The notes below the pieces were generated by a model. It had not been told where the DNA came from. It worked only from the letters and a program-made list of their open reading frames with translations, and made no database searches. DNA of 64,000 nt from Gymnopus androsaceus JB14 (taxonomy: Eukaryota > Basidiomycota > Agaricomycetes > Agaricales > Omphalotaceae), in NCBI GenBank assembly GCA_009733575.1, contig ML769435.1, positions 189,012 to 253,011 on the forward strand, read 5' to 3'. Position 1 is the stretch's first letter. The number at the start of each line of letters is the position of its first letter. A program made the position numbers and the translations under genes. Below are positions 11,935 through 23,283 of the stretch, piece after piece.

Positions 11935-12701
11935 ACTAATTCCTCCCGCTACTTATGCCCGATTTTTTTTAAAGTCGTGGTTGTTCTCTATTTTATTACT
12001 ACAAAACCCAGTTCTCAAAATACCGTTGCTTTCAGTGATTATGGAAGTTTACTCCCTTCAAGCTCCTCTGTCTGTCTCTTGACCCAGTTCAATAAAAGGT
12101 GATGAGATTTTTCTCGTCTACTAAAGGTTGAGCTTACTTGACGGAGGGAATGCTAGGTGGTGACGTCTATGATCGTTAGTGTATACGAGTCTGCAAGTCT
12201 GCCTAGGGGAGACTACAAGTTGTTGCGTAGTAGTAACTACCTATCTAATAACGGTCTTATTTAGGATTTCTACTACTTAGATTATTCCGATTGATGTGAT
12301 TTGGGATACTTAAAGCTGCTGAGGGCCATCCAGTTCGTCAGGAACATCTCAAAGGTCTACTGCATGGTTATCATTGCTTTCAATCTGAATATACCATAAC
12401 CCCTTTCAAGCTCCTCTTTTCCAGTCGTCTGATCGCAATTCAACAGTAAAAGCTGGTGAGATTCTCCTCGTTTACGAGATCTAACAGGTTGACCGAAGGT
12501 TATTCAAGTTGACAGTGTGAATGCTAATCATTTATCTCTATAGGTGGCCCACTGAATGAGTGCATATAGTACCCTCTCATGTATAAAACCAGGGAGACCG
12601 GCGAGGGCCATCGTAAAGAACCATGTTTTGGTTGACCAGGCTGACTAGGTTGTTAGGTTGCCCACAAGTTACAACCTACTAAATCATTGTCAATATTATG
12701 A
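11935..12701. other. Spacer with repeated ARD-like 3' flank
   Basis: No intact gene. About 12050-12130 and 12400-12470 resemble each other (CTTTCAAGCTCCTCT-type wording), consistent with tandem duplication of the 3' flank of the ARD-like fragment, whose last exon is repeated at 12281. Confidence 0.4.
12281..12358 (+). pseudogene. Remnant of an ARD-like last exon
   Basis: After a TTAG acceptor the DNA reads IPIDVIWD and, after a one-base slip, GHPVRQEHLKGL. This is the same final exon as 11851-11934 (IIWDKAVENHPARQEYLK). It shows that the 3' part of the ARD-like gene was tandemly duplicated about 430 bp downstream and then decayed. Confidence 0.55.
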
Positions 12702-13061
12702 CTATTGGTCCTCCATCAAGCTCAATTGTTGGTAAACTCCTTGTGGCGCATGAAGAAGCTTCGACACGACCTCAAAGAGCCCTGATGCGTGCTTCCCATG
12801 CTCGGCGGCGTCGGTCAAGATTAAATAGGACCACCTGGATACCGGGTTGCGGCCAAAAGCGAGATAAATTGCGGGTGCCTGCTTTTTTGGGTTGAACAGG
12901 TTAGTTACGATGCGATGCGATGCATGAATGTAGAGAGATTCATCCTCCCTCAAACTCCGAGCCCAAGCTATTGCCGAGGCCCAATTGTCCTGGTCACTGC
13001 TCCTGAGTTGCAGCGGAGTACTAGTAGCGACGATTGCGGCGGCGAACGGATCCGCATCCAC
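12702..13061 (-). CDS. Small hypothetical protein, 119 aa
   Basis: Open frame with balanced composition (starts MDADPFAAAIVATS; contains NWASAIAWARSLREDE). I see no signal peptide, membrane segment or known motif. It sits alone between the ARD-like remnants and a short unidentified frame, with no evident introns. It may be a real small gene, a single exon of a larger one, or chance. Confidence 0.3.
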   Translation of the reverse strand: MDADPFAAAIVATSTPLQLRSSDQDNWASAIAWARSLREDESLYIHASHRIVTNLFNPKKQAPAIYLAFGRNPVSRWSYLILTDAAEHGKHASGLFEVVSKLLHAPQGVYQQLSLMEDQ

Positions 13062-13542
13062 GTCTGGACCACCTAATCACTCATACCGGTACGAGGTGCT
13101 TTTTCCGATTCTGTAAATGAGAGGGGGAGTGGGGGTAGGGTTCAGTGCCGATGGAATGGACGAGAGCGAAACGAAACTGGCTAGGATCCGACGAGGTAAG
13201 ATGATGGTGAAAATGAGTAGCGGTAGCCCTTCATCGCCTGGAATCGACTTAAGTCGAGTTAGTTACGATTCTCTCCTTCAAGCCCAAATATTTATCGACC
13301 TTCTAGATATTCAGTGGTCACGAATAGACTGTTCGCTTCAAGCGCGCTGTCATCAATACTCCGGGTTGGTTTCAGGCGTTGCCCATACACACTTTCTTCT
13401 ACTTCTGGTAGGCGGATGTCCTGTGTTAGCACGTCTGAGGCCATCTAACGTCGCTGCAAGCGAGAACATAAGGGATACGTATGGCTATCGCGTCGACGAT
13501 GTTGTTATCTTGTCGTTTCCTATCTTTCGGGGCTATATATAG

Positions 13543-14181
13543 ACATCCGAGTATCTCTTCACCATCGGGCAATTTCACAAGAACGCCACTGTTCTTCTCG
13601 GTCGCCGCTGGTTCTTTTTTATTATTCCGTTTAATTATGTGAATAGATTATCTTTTTTTCCTAGACGAATCAAATGAGAATGCCCATACTGCTACTTGAT
13701 TGAATTCAAAGCCGTCTTTCCCTCGATTACCGACTGGGGTTGCGCATCAATATCCCGAGGCCGATTATTGCATACCTCGCACTGGATCTGGGCAGGAGGC
13801 TACAACGTTTGTACAGTGCTGCTGTACTTATCCATCGGTAAATCTATTTGGATAAATTGAGGTGGTCATTGGAATAGTCTTCGATGGGATGGTGACAGTT
13901 GGGATGTCCGGTGATTGAAACAGGGTCAGTATCACGAAGGGACTGCCTCGTGGACATCGTGTGTCAAAGGAGCTCGGATTTTGATGAAATGAGAAGTTTT
14001 GAATTAGTTCAGTCAATGCCTAGTTCATCTGCAAGTGATGAGCATCCAGATGGTCATAGAAAAGTCATGCCTGAGGCTATAGCACAACCCTCAGGCTATA
14101 ATTAATCGGGTTAGGCCATGTGATTTAAATGCAAGTGGCCTCCAGATCAAGTCTCGTCAATGAGTCGTGTCCAGTGAGATA
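13543..14181. other. No gene recognised
   Basis: Only short frames on either strand; none has a recognisable motif or splice structure. Confidence 0.35.
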
Positions 14182-14387
14182 TTGCCTGTTGCATTAGGTT
14201 CTGGGTGTCGATGGTTTTTTTGAACTTGTTTGCTTGGGTCAAAATGAATTGAAAACTATGGAAACCAAAGGCCTAGGCCGAGAAGAATATAGGCCTTAAT
14301 TCATTTCGCATAGCCCCCATTCATTTGCGGGCCAAATAAACACAACAAAAATTTCGGCTGACACCCAGAACCTAATGCAACAGGCAA
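14182..14387. mobile_element. 206-bp MITE with 28-bp perfect TIRs and TA duplication
   Basis: Perfect inverted repeats lie at 14182-14209 and 14360-14387 (ends TTGCCTGTTGC / GCAACAGGCAA). A TA dinucleotide flanks each side (14180-14181, 14388-14389). The size, TIRs and TA target duplication fit a non-autonomous Tc1/mariner-type element. The interior is non-coding. Confidence 0.8.
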
Positions 14388-14719
14388 TAAAGCGTCACGT
14401 ATAACCCCGGAGCTCGGGGATGAAGCTATTCATTTTTGCATCACTGTCGCTTGCCGTTGTATTGGATATGAAATATCGGTCTGTTTATAAAGGCCCATGC
14501 TCAATGCTAGTGTCCCTTCTACCGATATTAATTTTTTGAGCTTTTATAACTTGGAGTTATCCTGTTTTGACTCGGTAAGTATTGCGCAATCAAGCTTATG
14601 GCCACTCATCATACTGAAATATCAGTCAAGATTCGGAGTCCATCATTCTGCTAGACAATTCAATGATACCAGTGAGTTAAATAATATATCTCAAGCAATA
14701 TACTAATAGGAGGTAGGAG

Positions 14720-17700
14720 ATGGAGAAAGTATCTAGCCACTCTGCACAAGATGAAGATGAGTGTGCTGAACTTCGAAATGCCATCAAAATGTCATTGGAA
14801 CAACCCGAAGCACAGGTAAGCAGCGCTTTGGTGAGCAAATAATTAGGTGGCATATTTGAAATCCATTGACATTTTCATTGTAGACAATGAGTGATAATGC
14901 TGAAGGGCAAGAGGAGCTTGAGAAATCTTTAGTCTTGTCAACTTTGTCATCAGTGGAGTTCGATGAGGGAGTTGCTGGGCTGCACGTCAGTGAACTCATG
15001 TCCAATATAGATAGCACAGAGAGAAAATTGAAGGTATGTTTTGCTTTACAGAAGAGCCTTGCATACATTACTGATTGGGAGTGATTAGGCATATGAGTTG
15101 GAAAGTGCAGCATCATTGTTATGGGACTCTTGTCAACAGTCAGGATACACATCCCAAATTGACACTGTAGTGCAACTTTGGGAGCAAGTAGTTGAGCTTA
15201 CACCTGAAGGTCACACTGACAAATGTGCAAGGCTCAATAAACTTGGCAATGCTTATGAGTTACGATTTGGCCATCTAAGGGAGCTTTGTGACATAGAGAG
15301 TGCCATTGTGGCCAAGAAGCAGGCTCTTGAACTCATACCTGATGGTCATGCTGATAGGCCTGGTCAGTGGAATAACCTTGGCAAGGCTTATCAATTGCGG
15401 TTTAGTCATCTGGGGAAGCTTAGTGACATAGAGAGTGCCATTGTGGCCAACAAGAAAGCAGTTGAACTCACAACTGATGGTCATGCTGACAAGGCTGGCT
15501 GGTTGAATAACCTTGGCAGTGCTTATCAGTCTCGGTTTGGTCATTTGGCGGAGCTTAGTGACATAGAGAGTGCCATTGTGGCCAAGAAGCAGGCAGTTGA
15601 ACTCACATGTGATGGTCATGCTGATAAGCCTGTCCGGTTGAATAATCTTGGCAATGCTTATCAGTCACGATTTCGTCATCTGAGGGAGCTTAGTGACCTA
15701 GAGAGTGCCATTGTGGCTAACAAGAAAGCAGTTGAACTCACACCTGATGGTCATGCTAACAAACCTGGCTGCTTGAATAACCTTGGCAGTGCTTATCAGT
15801 CTCGATTTCGTCATCTGGGGGAGCTTAGTGACATTGAGAGTGCCATTGTGGCCAACAAGCAGGCAGTTGAGCTCACACCTGATGGTCATGCTAGAAAATC
15901 TGGCCGGTTGAATAATCTTTGCAATGCTTATGAGTTACGATTTGGTCTTCTGAGGGACCTTAGTGACTTAGAGAGTGCCATTGAGGCCAACAAGAAGGCA
16001 GTTGAACTCACACCAGATGGTCATGCAGACAAACCTGGCTTGTTGAATGACCTTGGTAATGCTTATCAGTCTCGATTTCGTCATCTGGGGAAGCTTAGTG
16101 ACATAGAGTGTGCTATTGTGGTCAACAAGAAAGCAGCTGAACTCACACCCAATGGTCATGCTGACAAGGCTGGCCGGTTGAATGACCTTGGCAGAGCTTA
16201 TCAGTCACGATTTGGTCATCTGGGGGAGCTTAGTGACATAGAGAGTGCCATTGTGGCCAAGAAGCAGGCAGTTGAACTCACATTTGATGGTCATGCTGAT
16301 AAGCCTGGCCAGTTGAATAACCTTGGTAATGCTTATCAGTCTCGATTTCGTCATCTAGGGGAGCTTAGTGACATAGAGAATGCCATTGTAGCCAACAAAC
16401 AGGCAGTTGAACTCACACCTGATGGTCATGCTGTAAGACCAGCCCTGCTGAATAACCTTGGTAATGCGTATCAGTCACGATTTGACCATCTGGGGGAGCT
16501 TAGTGACATAGAGAGTGCTATTGTGGCTAAGAAGCAAGCAGTTGCACTCACACCTGATGGTCATGCTAACAAACCTGGTTCCTTGAATAACCTTGGCAGT
16601 GCTTATCAGTCTCGATTTGGTCGTTCAGGGGAGCTTAGTGACATAGAGAGTGCCATTGTGGTCAAGAAACAGGCAGTTGAACTCACACCTGATGGTCATG
16701 CTAATAAGCCTCGCTGGTTGAATAACCTTGGCAAGGCTTATCGGTCACGATTTGGTCATCTGGGGGAGCTTAGTGACATTGAGAGTGCCATTGTGGCCAA
16801 CAAGAAAGCAGTTGAACTCATGCCTGATGGTCATCCTGACAAGCCTAACTGCTTGAATAACCTTGGCAAGGCTTATTGGTCACGATTTTGTCATCTGGGG
16901 GACCTTGGTGACATAGAGAGTGCCATTATGACCAACAAGCAAGCAGTTGAACTCATACCTGATGGTCATGCTGATAAACCTAACTGTTTGAATAATCTTG
17001 CAACTGCTTATCAGTCACGATTTGGCTATTCTCATGATACAACTGACTTAGATTCTGCTATTTCTGCTTTTCAAGAAGCTAGTTTGTACTCATGTGGTAG
17101 ACCTCATGTTCAACTACATGCTGCAATAAGGTGGGCTAGACTGTGTTCAACTCCAGCCTTGGCAGTTCAAGCCTATACAAGATTTTTTGAGCTAATTCCT
17201 CAAGTTGTCTGGTTTGGGAAAACAGTTAGCCATCGCTATAAGGAGCTACCTCTTATAGGCAAGATCATTGGTGCTGCAACTGCTACAGCAATTTCTGCTG
17301 GAAATCTTCCACTGGCAGTTGAGTGGCTGGATGAAGGCCGCAGTATTATCTGGGGCCAAATACTTCAATTGCGTTCACCATTGGAGGATCTCTCTCATCA
17401 GCATCCTCAAATTGCTAAGGAGTTGGAGATGGTCTCTCAGGCCCTGGAAAATGCAGGGACATCCACAACCAGGAATGACTTTGAAAATATAGCCTCAGGA
17501 GTCAAACAAGTAAATCTTGAAGAAGAAGCACAGAAGCATCATAAGATGGCTGCCCAGTATGAAGAGCTTGTGCAACAGATTAGGGGCTTGGATGGCTTTA
17601 CTAGCTTCTTGAAGCCAAAGAAGTTGTCTGAGCTTGCTTGTGCTGCCAAGCATGGACCAGTCATAATGGTGAATATTGACCAAAGTCAATGTGATGCATT

Positions 17701-18816
17701 AATTCTGAGATCTTCTGGGGAGATTATCCACATTCCTCTCCCAATGTTTACATTGCAAAAAGCACAAAACTTGCGCATGAACCTGATCACCTCACTCCAC
17801 ACTAGTGGGGTTCGCATTGATCGTAATGGTGATCGGGCTATAAGACTAGGATCAGGAGACAATCATGACCATTTTGCATTGATTTTGAAAGTTTTATGGC
17901 TCAATGTTGTGCAGCCTGTTTTGGCAAAGATTCATACTATGGTAAGCTTTGCCTTGTCAATGGTGAACCTATTCTGATAACTTTCTATTCATAGCCACAT
18001 GAACATAGGCAAGGTCAAATTCCTCATATTACATGGTGTCCAACAGGTCCACTTACCCTTCTCCCACTTCATGCAGCAGGGATATATGGTGGTCTGACAG
18101 ATAGCAACATCAATATTTCTGATTTTGTGGTATCCTCATATACTACAACCTTGAGAGCTTTGATGGACTCTGCTCCCAAACTCAAGCAGCATCAAGAAAA
18201 GATCTCCAGTGTTCTCATTGTATCACAACCTAACACACCTGGACTGTCACCCCTACCTGGGACTGTGGAAGAGGCAAAGGTCATTCAAAAACATACCTCA
18301 AGCACACATACTTGCCACCTAAATCATGATGCAGCAACTGCAGAGGCTGTTATGCATGAAATGAGCAAGTATGATTTAATTCATTTTGCTTGCCATGGAA
18401 TCCAAGATATACAGGATCCACTTGACAGTGCATTTTCATTGTATGATCAGAGACTAAGGCTCAAATCATTGATGACCTTGTCCTTGAACAATGTGCAGCT
18501 TGCAGTCCTTTCTGCATGTCAGACAGCCACAGGAGACGAGAATCTCCCTGAAGAAGCTGTTCATCTTGCAGCTGGTATGCTTGCAGTAGGTTATCCAAGT
18601 GTTATTGCTACACTGTGGTCTATTGGGGATAAGGAAGCTCCTTTCATTGCTGATAAACTCTATGCAAATCTTCTAGGACATCATGACAATTCTGGTAAAA
18701 AGGATTCAAGAATGACTCCAGCATATGCACTCCATGAAGCTACCAAGAATCTACGCAAGGAAGTTGGTGAAACCAATTTTGCAAAATGGGTACCCTTTAT
18801 CCATCTTGGAGTTTAG
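14720..18816 (+). CDS. TPR-CHAT protein (predicted caspase-fold cysteine protease)
   Basis: Four exons, all GT-AG and in phase: 14720-14815, 14884-15033, 15089-17941 and 17995-18816 (about 1,300 aa). The N terminus is acidic with a UIM-like helix (ELRNAIKMSLEQ; Leu-x2-Ala-x3-Ser spacing) and a weaker second one in exon 2 (EELEKSLVLSTLSS). Fourteen tandem 45-residue TPR-type repeats follow (LNNLGNAYQSRF...LSDIESAIVANK), then a helical linker and a C-terminal CHAT domain. Both predicted catalytic sites are present: His in HFACHG (about 18387) and Cys in SACQTATG (about 18520), so the protease appears intact. CHAT domains are separase/caspase relatives; fungal TPR-CHAT proteins are thought to act in self/non-self or stress signalling, but the substrate is unknown. 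The start was chosen because the ATG at 14720 opens exon 1 in phase with both following exons. It stands alone at the edge of the transposon block. Confidence 0.9.
15185..17030 (+). repeat. Fourteen tandem 135-bp coding repeats inside the CHAT gene
   Basis: The repeat period is exactly 135 bp (45 codons). Units differ by only a few bases and keep long shared words such as GACATAGAGAGTGCCATTGT. Such DNA-level similarity implies recent unit duplication or gene conversion, so unit number is likely to vary between strains. Confidence 0.9.
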
Positions 18817-18829
18817 AAGTGCTTGGTTT

Positions 18830-19245
18830 CTTCACTCATTTCGTGTTCTCTTTTGAGATTTTTTTCAACTCTTGCATCTATGGTTCAGTAAATTCTTTTT
18901 CATTCAATAGTCTTACATTGTGTTTTTCTAAAATTTTTAAACCTCAAATTCTTGTATTCAACTACTTGATCCCAAATTTCATGTCATTTCTGATGAGTAT
19001 ACAATAATTTTCATTCTGGATTGTGTTTCCCTTCATCTTCTACATAATGCAAATGAGTATGTTTACTTCAATGGTCTCTTCTTCCATTTTGTCATTGTTT
19101 TCAACTTTTACATCCAAAGTTCAGTAACTCTTTTATGATTGACTGGTCTGCAATTTGTTTGTTTTTTTTGTTCAATGGTCTTGTGCTGTGTTTTGCTAAG
19201 ATTTTTCCCCTCAGATTCTTGTATTCAACTACTTGATCCCAATGT
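18830..19245 (+). repeat. Diverged direct duplication downstream of the CHAT gene
   Basis: The AT-rich 3' flank appears twice: about 18850-18980 and 19085-19245 share several blocks, for example CTTGTATTCAACTACTTGAT at both 18952 and 19218. The function is unknown; the first copy may include the transcript end. Confidence 0.55.
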
Positions 19246-19645
19246 TTATTTTTAGGTTTCCTAGAATTTCCTTTTTTGTATGGTGGAAAATTTAAAATGA
19301 ATAAATAATATCATAGGTAATAACTGAACCACTACATGATTAAAGATTGCTTAGGTACATTGTTGTCCAATTATGTATATACCTAAGGGTTCTGAAATCA
19401 GGAAACCTTCAAAGGCAAGAATGCTGGGAATTATGCAAAGTCCATCAAACATACAGATTATTCAAAGTTGTGCCCTCACATTGGACATGTCCAGATGAAA
19501 ACTGCAATGCTAGTTCCTGTAACCTTAATGCCAGCCCCCAAAACTCAGTCATTTCAAAAATTGTAGCATGTAACACCCATACAGGAACCAAGGGGGCTCA
19601 AGAAATTAAGTGCATGACCAGGGGTAGGTTAGTTAGTCCAGTCAC

Positions 19646-20198
19646 TGTCAGTGACTAGTTCCTCACAACATGAGGTAACAGGCATCACAACTTCTGACTA
19701 AGAGCAAAGAGACAAATGATGAGGAAAAGAGAAGGAGATGGTATTGAGAACTAGGAGGTATTAGCAAGATTGAAGCTAAGGACTACACTAAAGTTACAAA
19801 TACTATATATACTACTGTACAAGCCCTAGACCCATAACCCCCTACCCTATACATAAGGTAACAATGCATGAAACTATGAAGTACAACAGTATCAATGTCT
19901 ATAAGTAATAAGTGATTGTACATATGTATCCAGCACTGAATGCAGCATCCTAGCATGAGGTGTGATCAAAGTGATTGAAGGATGATCATATGATCAAGAC
20001 CTTTGATCAAGGATCAAACAATCATACAAGATTATAGATGTATCGATGAACTATAAAGAATCAAACATAAGTGAACAACACAGCCATGTGCCTAAACAAG
20101 CATGTGCTTAAGTCAGTGCCAAGGAAATATAAAGGTAAACAAAGGAAATGATAAGTAATAGTTCATGTGGCATGAGATAAGATAAATTGTTTGTAACA
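19646..20198. mobile_element. Solo LTR, 553 bp, related to the 31.8-38.4 kb gypsy LTRs
   Basis: It starts TGTCAGTGACTAGTTCC and ends TTTGTAACA, matching the gypsy LTR ends at 31840/32286 with considerable divergence and about 100 bp of extra internal sequence. It is flanked by GTCAC on both sides (19641-19645 and 20199-20203), a perfect 5-bp target duplication. There is no internal region, so it is a solo LTR left by LTR-LTR recombination. Confidence 0.85.
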
Positions 20199-20422
20199 GT
20201 CACCAGGACAAAAAAAAAAATTCCACCCCCCCTTATATACCCTCAGAATTTGTTCAGAATCTTATATTTGAGCTTACAGAGTCCTTTAGTAGCTTCAGAA
20301 GTGGCAGAAGCAGCAGTAACCTTGGCACAGAGCTATGTGGCTTACATGTGGCCAAAAATTTGTAGGTTTGAAAATCTTTTAATTGGAGTGATACTACTAC
20401 TAACAAAAACACATCAAGTATG

Positions 20423-20777
20423 CATCAGCAAAAACTGTTTTGGGCCCAGGAGGATTTAAGGTCACCTAGTCCTCTTAGGCAACCTGAGGCATCCTAGTTG
20501 GCCCAGGAAAAAGGGTAAAACTTTGGACACCTCAGGTATCCTAGTCATCCTAGGTGTCCTGGGGCATCCTGGGGCATCCTAGGATAAAAGTTCTATCCCA
20601 GGATGCCCCAGGATGCCCCAGGACATCCCAGGACATCCCAGGACACCTAGGATGACTAGGATATCTGAGGTGCCCAAAGTTTTACCCTTTTTCCTGGGCC
20701 AACTAGGATGCCTCAGGTTGCCTAAGAGGACTAGGTGACCTTAGATCCTCCTGGGCCCAAAACAGTTTTTTCTGATG
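20423..20777. mobile_element. CATCAG-end foldback element, CCTAGG-word type (a1)
   Basis: The ends are CATCAGCAAAAACTG and its inverse (CAGTTTTTTCTGATG). The two ~175-bp arms are almost perfect inverse copies centred near 20590 and are composed of CCTAGG, CCTGAGG and CCCAGGATG-like words. Same family as 24953-25291 and 45714-46054. No coding capacity. No convincing target duplication beyond TA. Confidence 0.75.
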
Positions 20778-21880
20778 CTATCATATGGAATGTGTAGGAT
20801 TGAGCCAATTCAAGGACTTATGGTGCTTGTAAGAGCATCAAGCATTGATAATACTAGTGATAGTAGTTATCTGATTACTATCTAATTGAAATATACCATA
20901 TATGGGCATGGGAATGCTTACATAGTATAGTAGTCTCCCAACCCTTTTAAATTTCTTAAGCCCCCTTGACAGGAACCATCTATTCAGCATAACACTCCAG
21001 CACTTGAAAAAAAAATTGCACACATTTTCTGTTAAGTGGACTAACTATGTAGGTGTAGTTTTAAGTGTAATATATTCGTTTCATAAAGATTCTGTCTGAG
21101 AAACAAGGACTCTGAGGGAATTGCTATGTAAAAAAATACAGGCACTTGTTGGTGGGAACTTATGATTCAACGTGTAACACATTATAAAATCAAGGGAGCT
21201 GAAGATTTGGGATACAGCCATAACACTGACAAGCTGGTAACAGTGCTAGAAGTGTGGAGCTATCTACACCAACTAAGCTCAAAACACAGGGGTTAGGCTA
21301 TCAAATATAATAGCAAGGGTGCATTGTCAGATTCTGCAAGGAAATTATCTTTAGGATGGTATGTTCTTGGTATTTTTCAAAGAGGTACTCATAGACAAAT
21401 TAAGATTGAAGGATAGACTTCCTGGAAATCAATCTATACAAACATGGGGCAATGATAAGGGCAACAATATGACAGCAACAACAAAAAGAACCACCAACAA
21501 TATGGCTTAGTTCAACAAAGTGATTCCCAAGGGTCTGACTGTGACAGTTTTTTTTGAAGCCAGGTTAGCAGCCTGAGTTTGGATGCCTGTGACAGTCCAA
21601 AAATTAGACAACCAAGATTGCCTTTACTCACCCAGATAGACTGGTATTCTGCCTATACCTTTGTAGTTTTCCTCCTTATCATGTTTTGAGGAGCTCCATA
21701 ATGATTATATAGCTCTCAGTAATTTTTTGGGAATTTCTTCAAATTATTTTTGATTTTGTCACAGTATTTGCACTGGCAATCCAAAACAACCGTGATGTCA
21801 CGGCAAATAGGCAATGCAACCAGGCAATCGTGACCGTGACCATTGCCTCCCTACATGTACGTACAGCTGTACGCTAGATC
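20778..21880. other. No gene recognised; AT-rich
   Basis: No supported gene. About 21765-21850 contains alternating GGCAAT and ATTGCC words around CGTGACCGTGAC, possibly a worn foldback element just before the LINE begins. Confidence 0.4.
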
Positions 21881-21884
21881 TTGC

Positions 21885-23279
21885 AATTGAAGATTTATGG
21901 TTGTTCGAGACAATGGAGAATAACGGTGGTAGGCATAGATGGAGTTGACCATGAGATGGTATCCATTGAAATAGCACATGAACAGGCTCCCAAGATAGGA
22001 AAAGGAAGATGGTCGCTCTCTAACCATATCATTAAGAACAAGAACTTCAAGGCTTATGTCAAAACGAGAGGGAAGCAAGCCATGAACAAGATTGACCTGA
22101 TGGGAGAGCAAACAATAGAATCAAATCCGTAACGAGTGCTGGCATCCTTTATAACTGACATCATCAAGAAAGCGAGAGAGATAGAAAAATCAAGTATCTC
22201 GACTTACCAGCAAGAAGCAGCCAGGATAAGAAGAGAGATACAGAGGATTGGCAATGACTCCGCGGAAACAAGGCTGGACCGGGAGAAGACTTCCGAGATA
22301 CATGACCTAAAAAGAAATTAAAAAACATGGAAATAAAGGGTCACGATATGAGGAAAAGACACAGCGCAGCAAAGGACAGACTTACAGGAGACGATCTGTA
22401 AAGAGTGGGTGAATGCCAATAAGGAGCGTAAGCCGCGAGACATCATGCATGCTTTGGAGAAACCCATAGTGGAGCTGCCTCAAGGAGAAGGACCACCGCT
22501 ACTCCCAAGACCTGAATACGAAAAACACTCGCAGAAAATGGCGGAACTGGCGCGGAACTACCATGAACTCTTGCAGACATTAGGACTTGACATAGATCCA
22601 GAGGAAAGAGAGCGTGCAATCCTAGAAGTGCTCAACAAGCTTGATATAACCTTGAGAGAAGAACAAGCGGTGGAAGTGGGAAGCAAACTGCTCTGAGAAG
22701 AAATCGAGTTTGCCCTAAAACACTCGAAAAATGGAAGTTCAGCAGGAATAAATGGCCTACCATATGAATTCTGGAAGTCACAAGCAGACATATTCCGACA
22801 AGACAGCAGACAGGAGAACACAGAAAAGTTTGATGTAATAGGGATGTTTCGCTGTGGCAAAATTTGCCAGTGGCAGAGGCAAAATTTGCCAAGTTTTATG
22901 GCAAATTTTTATGGCATGACGTAGTGCAAACTCTATGGAGTGCAGCCAAATTTGCTATATATTACGGCAAATTTTGGAGCAGCAAAATTTGCCGCAGCGA
23001 AACATCCCTAATGGAACTCTTATTATTGGCATATAACGACATAAGAGGGTATGGAGTAGACAAGACAACACGGTTTGCTGAGGGTTGGATGTGCCCCATC
23101 TATAAAAAAGGAGACCGAAACAAGATCAGTAACTATAGGCCAACCACACTACTGAAAACGGACTATAAAATATTCACCGAAGCAGTAGCGATTCGTCTCG
23201 CAAAAGTGTGCCCAGACATCATCCACCAAGACCAGGCAGGCTTTATGCCCGGTAGACAGATTGCCGAGCAAACAAGACT
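21885..23279 (+). pseudogene. LINE retrotransposon, 5' part (endonuclease end to RT N-terminus)
   Basis: Frame-broken pieces in LINE order: end of the AP-endonuclease region (VDHEMVSIEIAHEQAP, GRWSLSNHII), a charged linker, then reverse-transcriptase start motifs HSKNGSSAGINGLPYEFW, GWMCPIYKKGD, NYRPTTLLKTDYKI and QAGFMPGRQIAEQTRLI. The 5' end is missing (5' truncation near 21.88 kb). The piece stops abruptly at codon LI (23283), and the very next codon of the same protein (RMIVIYAEYAE) resumes at 39766, so the two parts are one LINE. It is interrupted by a small foldback element at 22840-23008. Probably a Tad1-like, RNase-H-bearing LINE. Confidence 0.8.
22840..23008. mobile_element. Small foldback element with CAAAATTTGCC words
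   Basis: Terminal inverted repeats AGGGATGTTTCGCTG / CAGCGAAACATCCC enclose repeated GGCAAATTTTG / CAAAATTTGCC words. TAAT flanks both sides (22836-22839, 23009-23012). Removing the element restores the LINE reading frame (GATGTA then ATGGAACTC), which confirms it as a discrete insertion. Confidence 0.8.
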
Positions 23280-23283
23280 TATC

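Noticed and set aside
13117..13542. 141-codon + strand open frame
   Set aside because: No motif, odd composition, no splice context; could be chance, so not called as a gene.
15275..16159. Repeated minus-strand open frames of 63-114 codons
   Set aside because: Mirror frames forced by the 135-bp coding repeats of the CHAT gene.
18786..19007. 73-codon frame downstream of the CHAT gene
   Set aside because: Phe/Ser/Leu-rich translation of an AT-rich duplicated 3' flank.
20460..20760. Regular CCTAGG-type words resembling a CRISPR array
   Set aside because: Eukaryotic context, no constant repeat/spacer structure, and the whole block is a palindrome with transposon-like ends.
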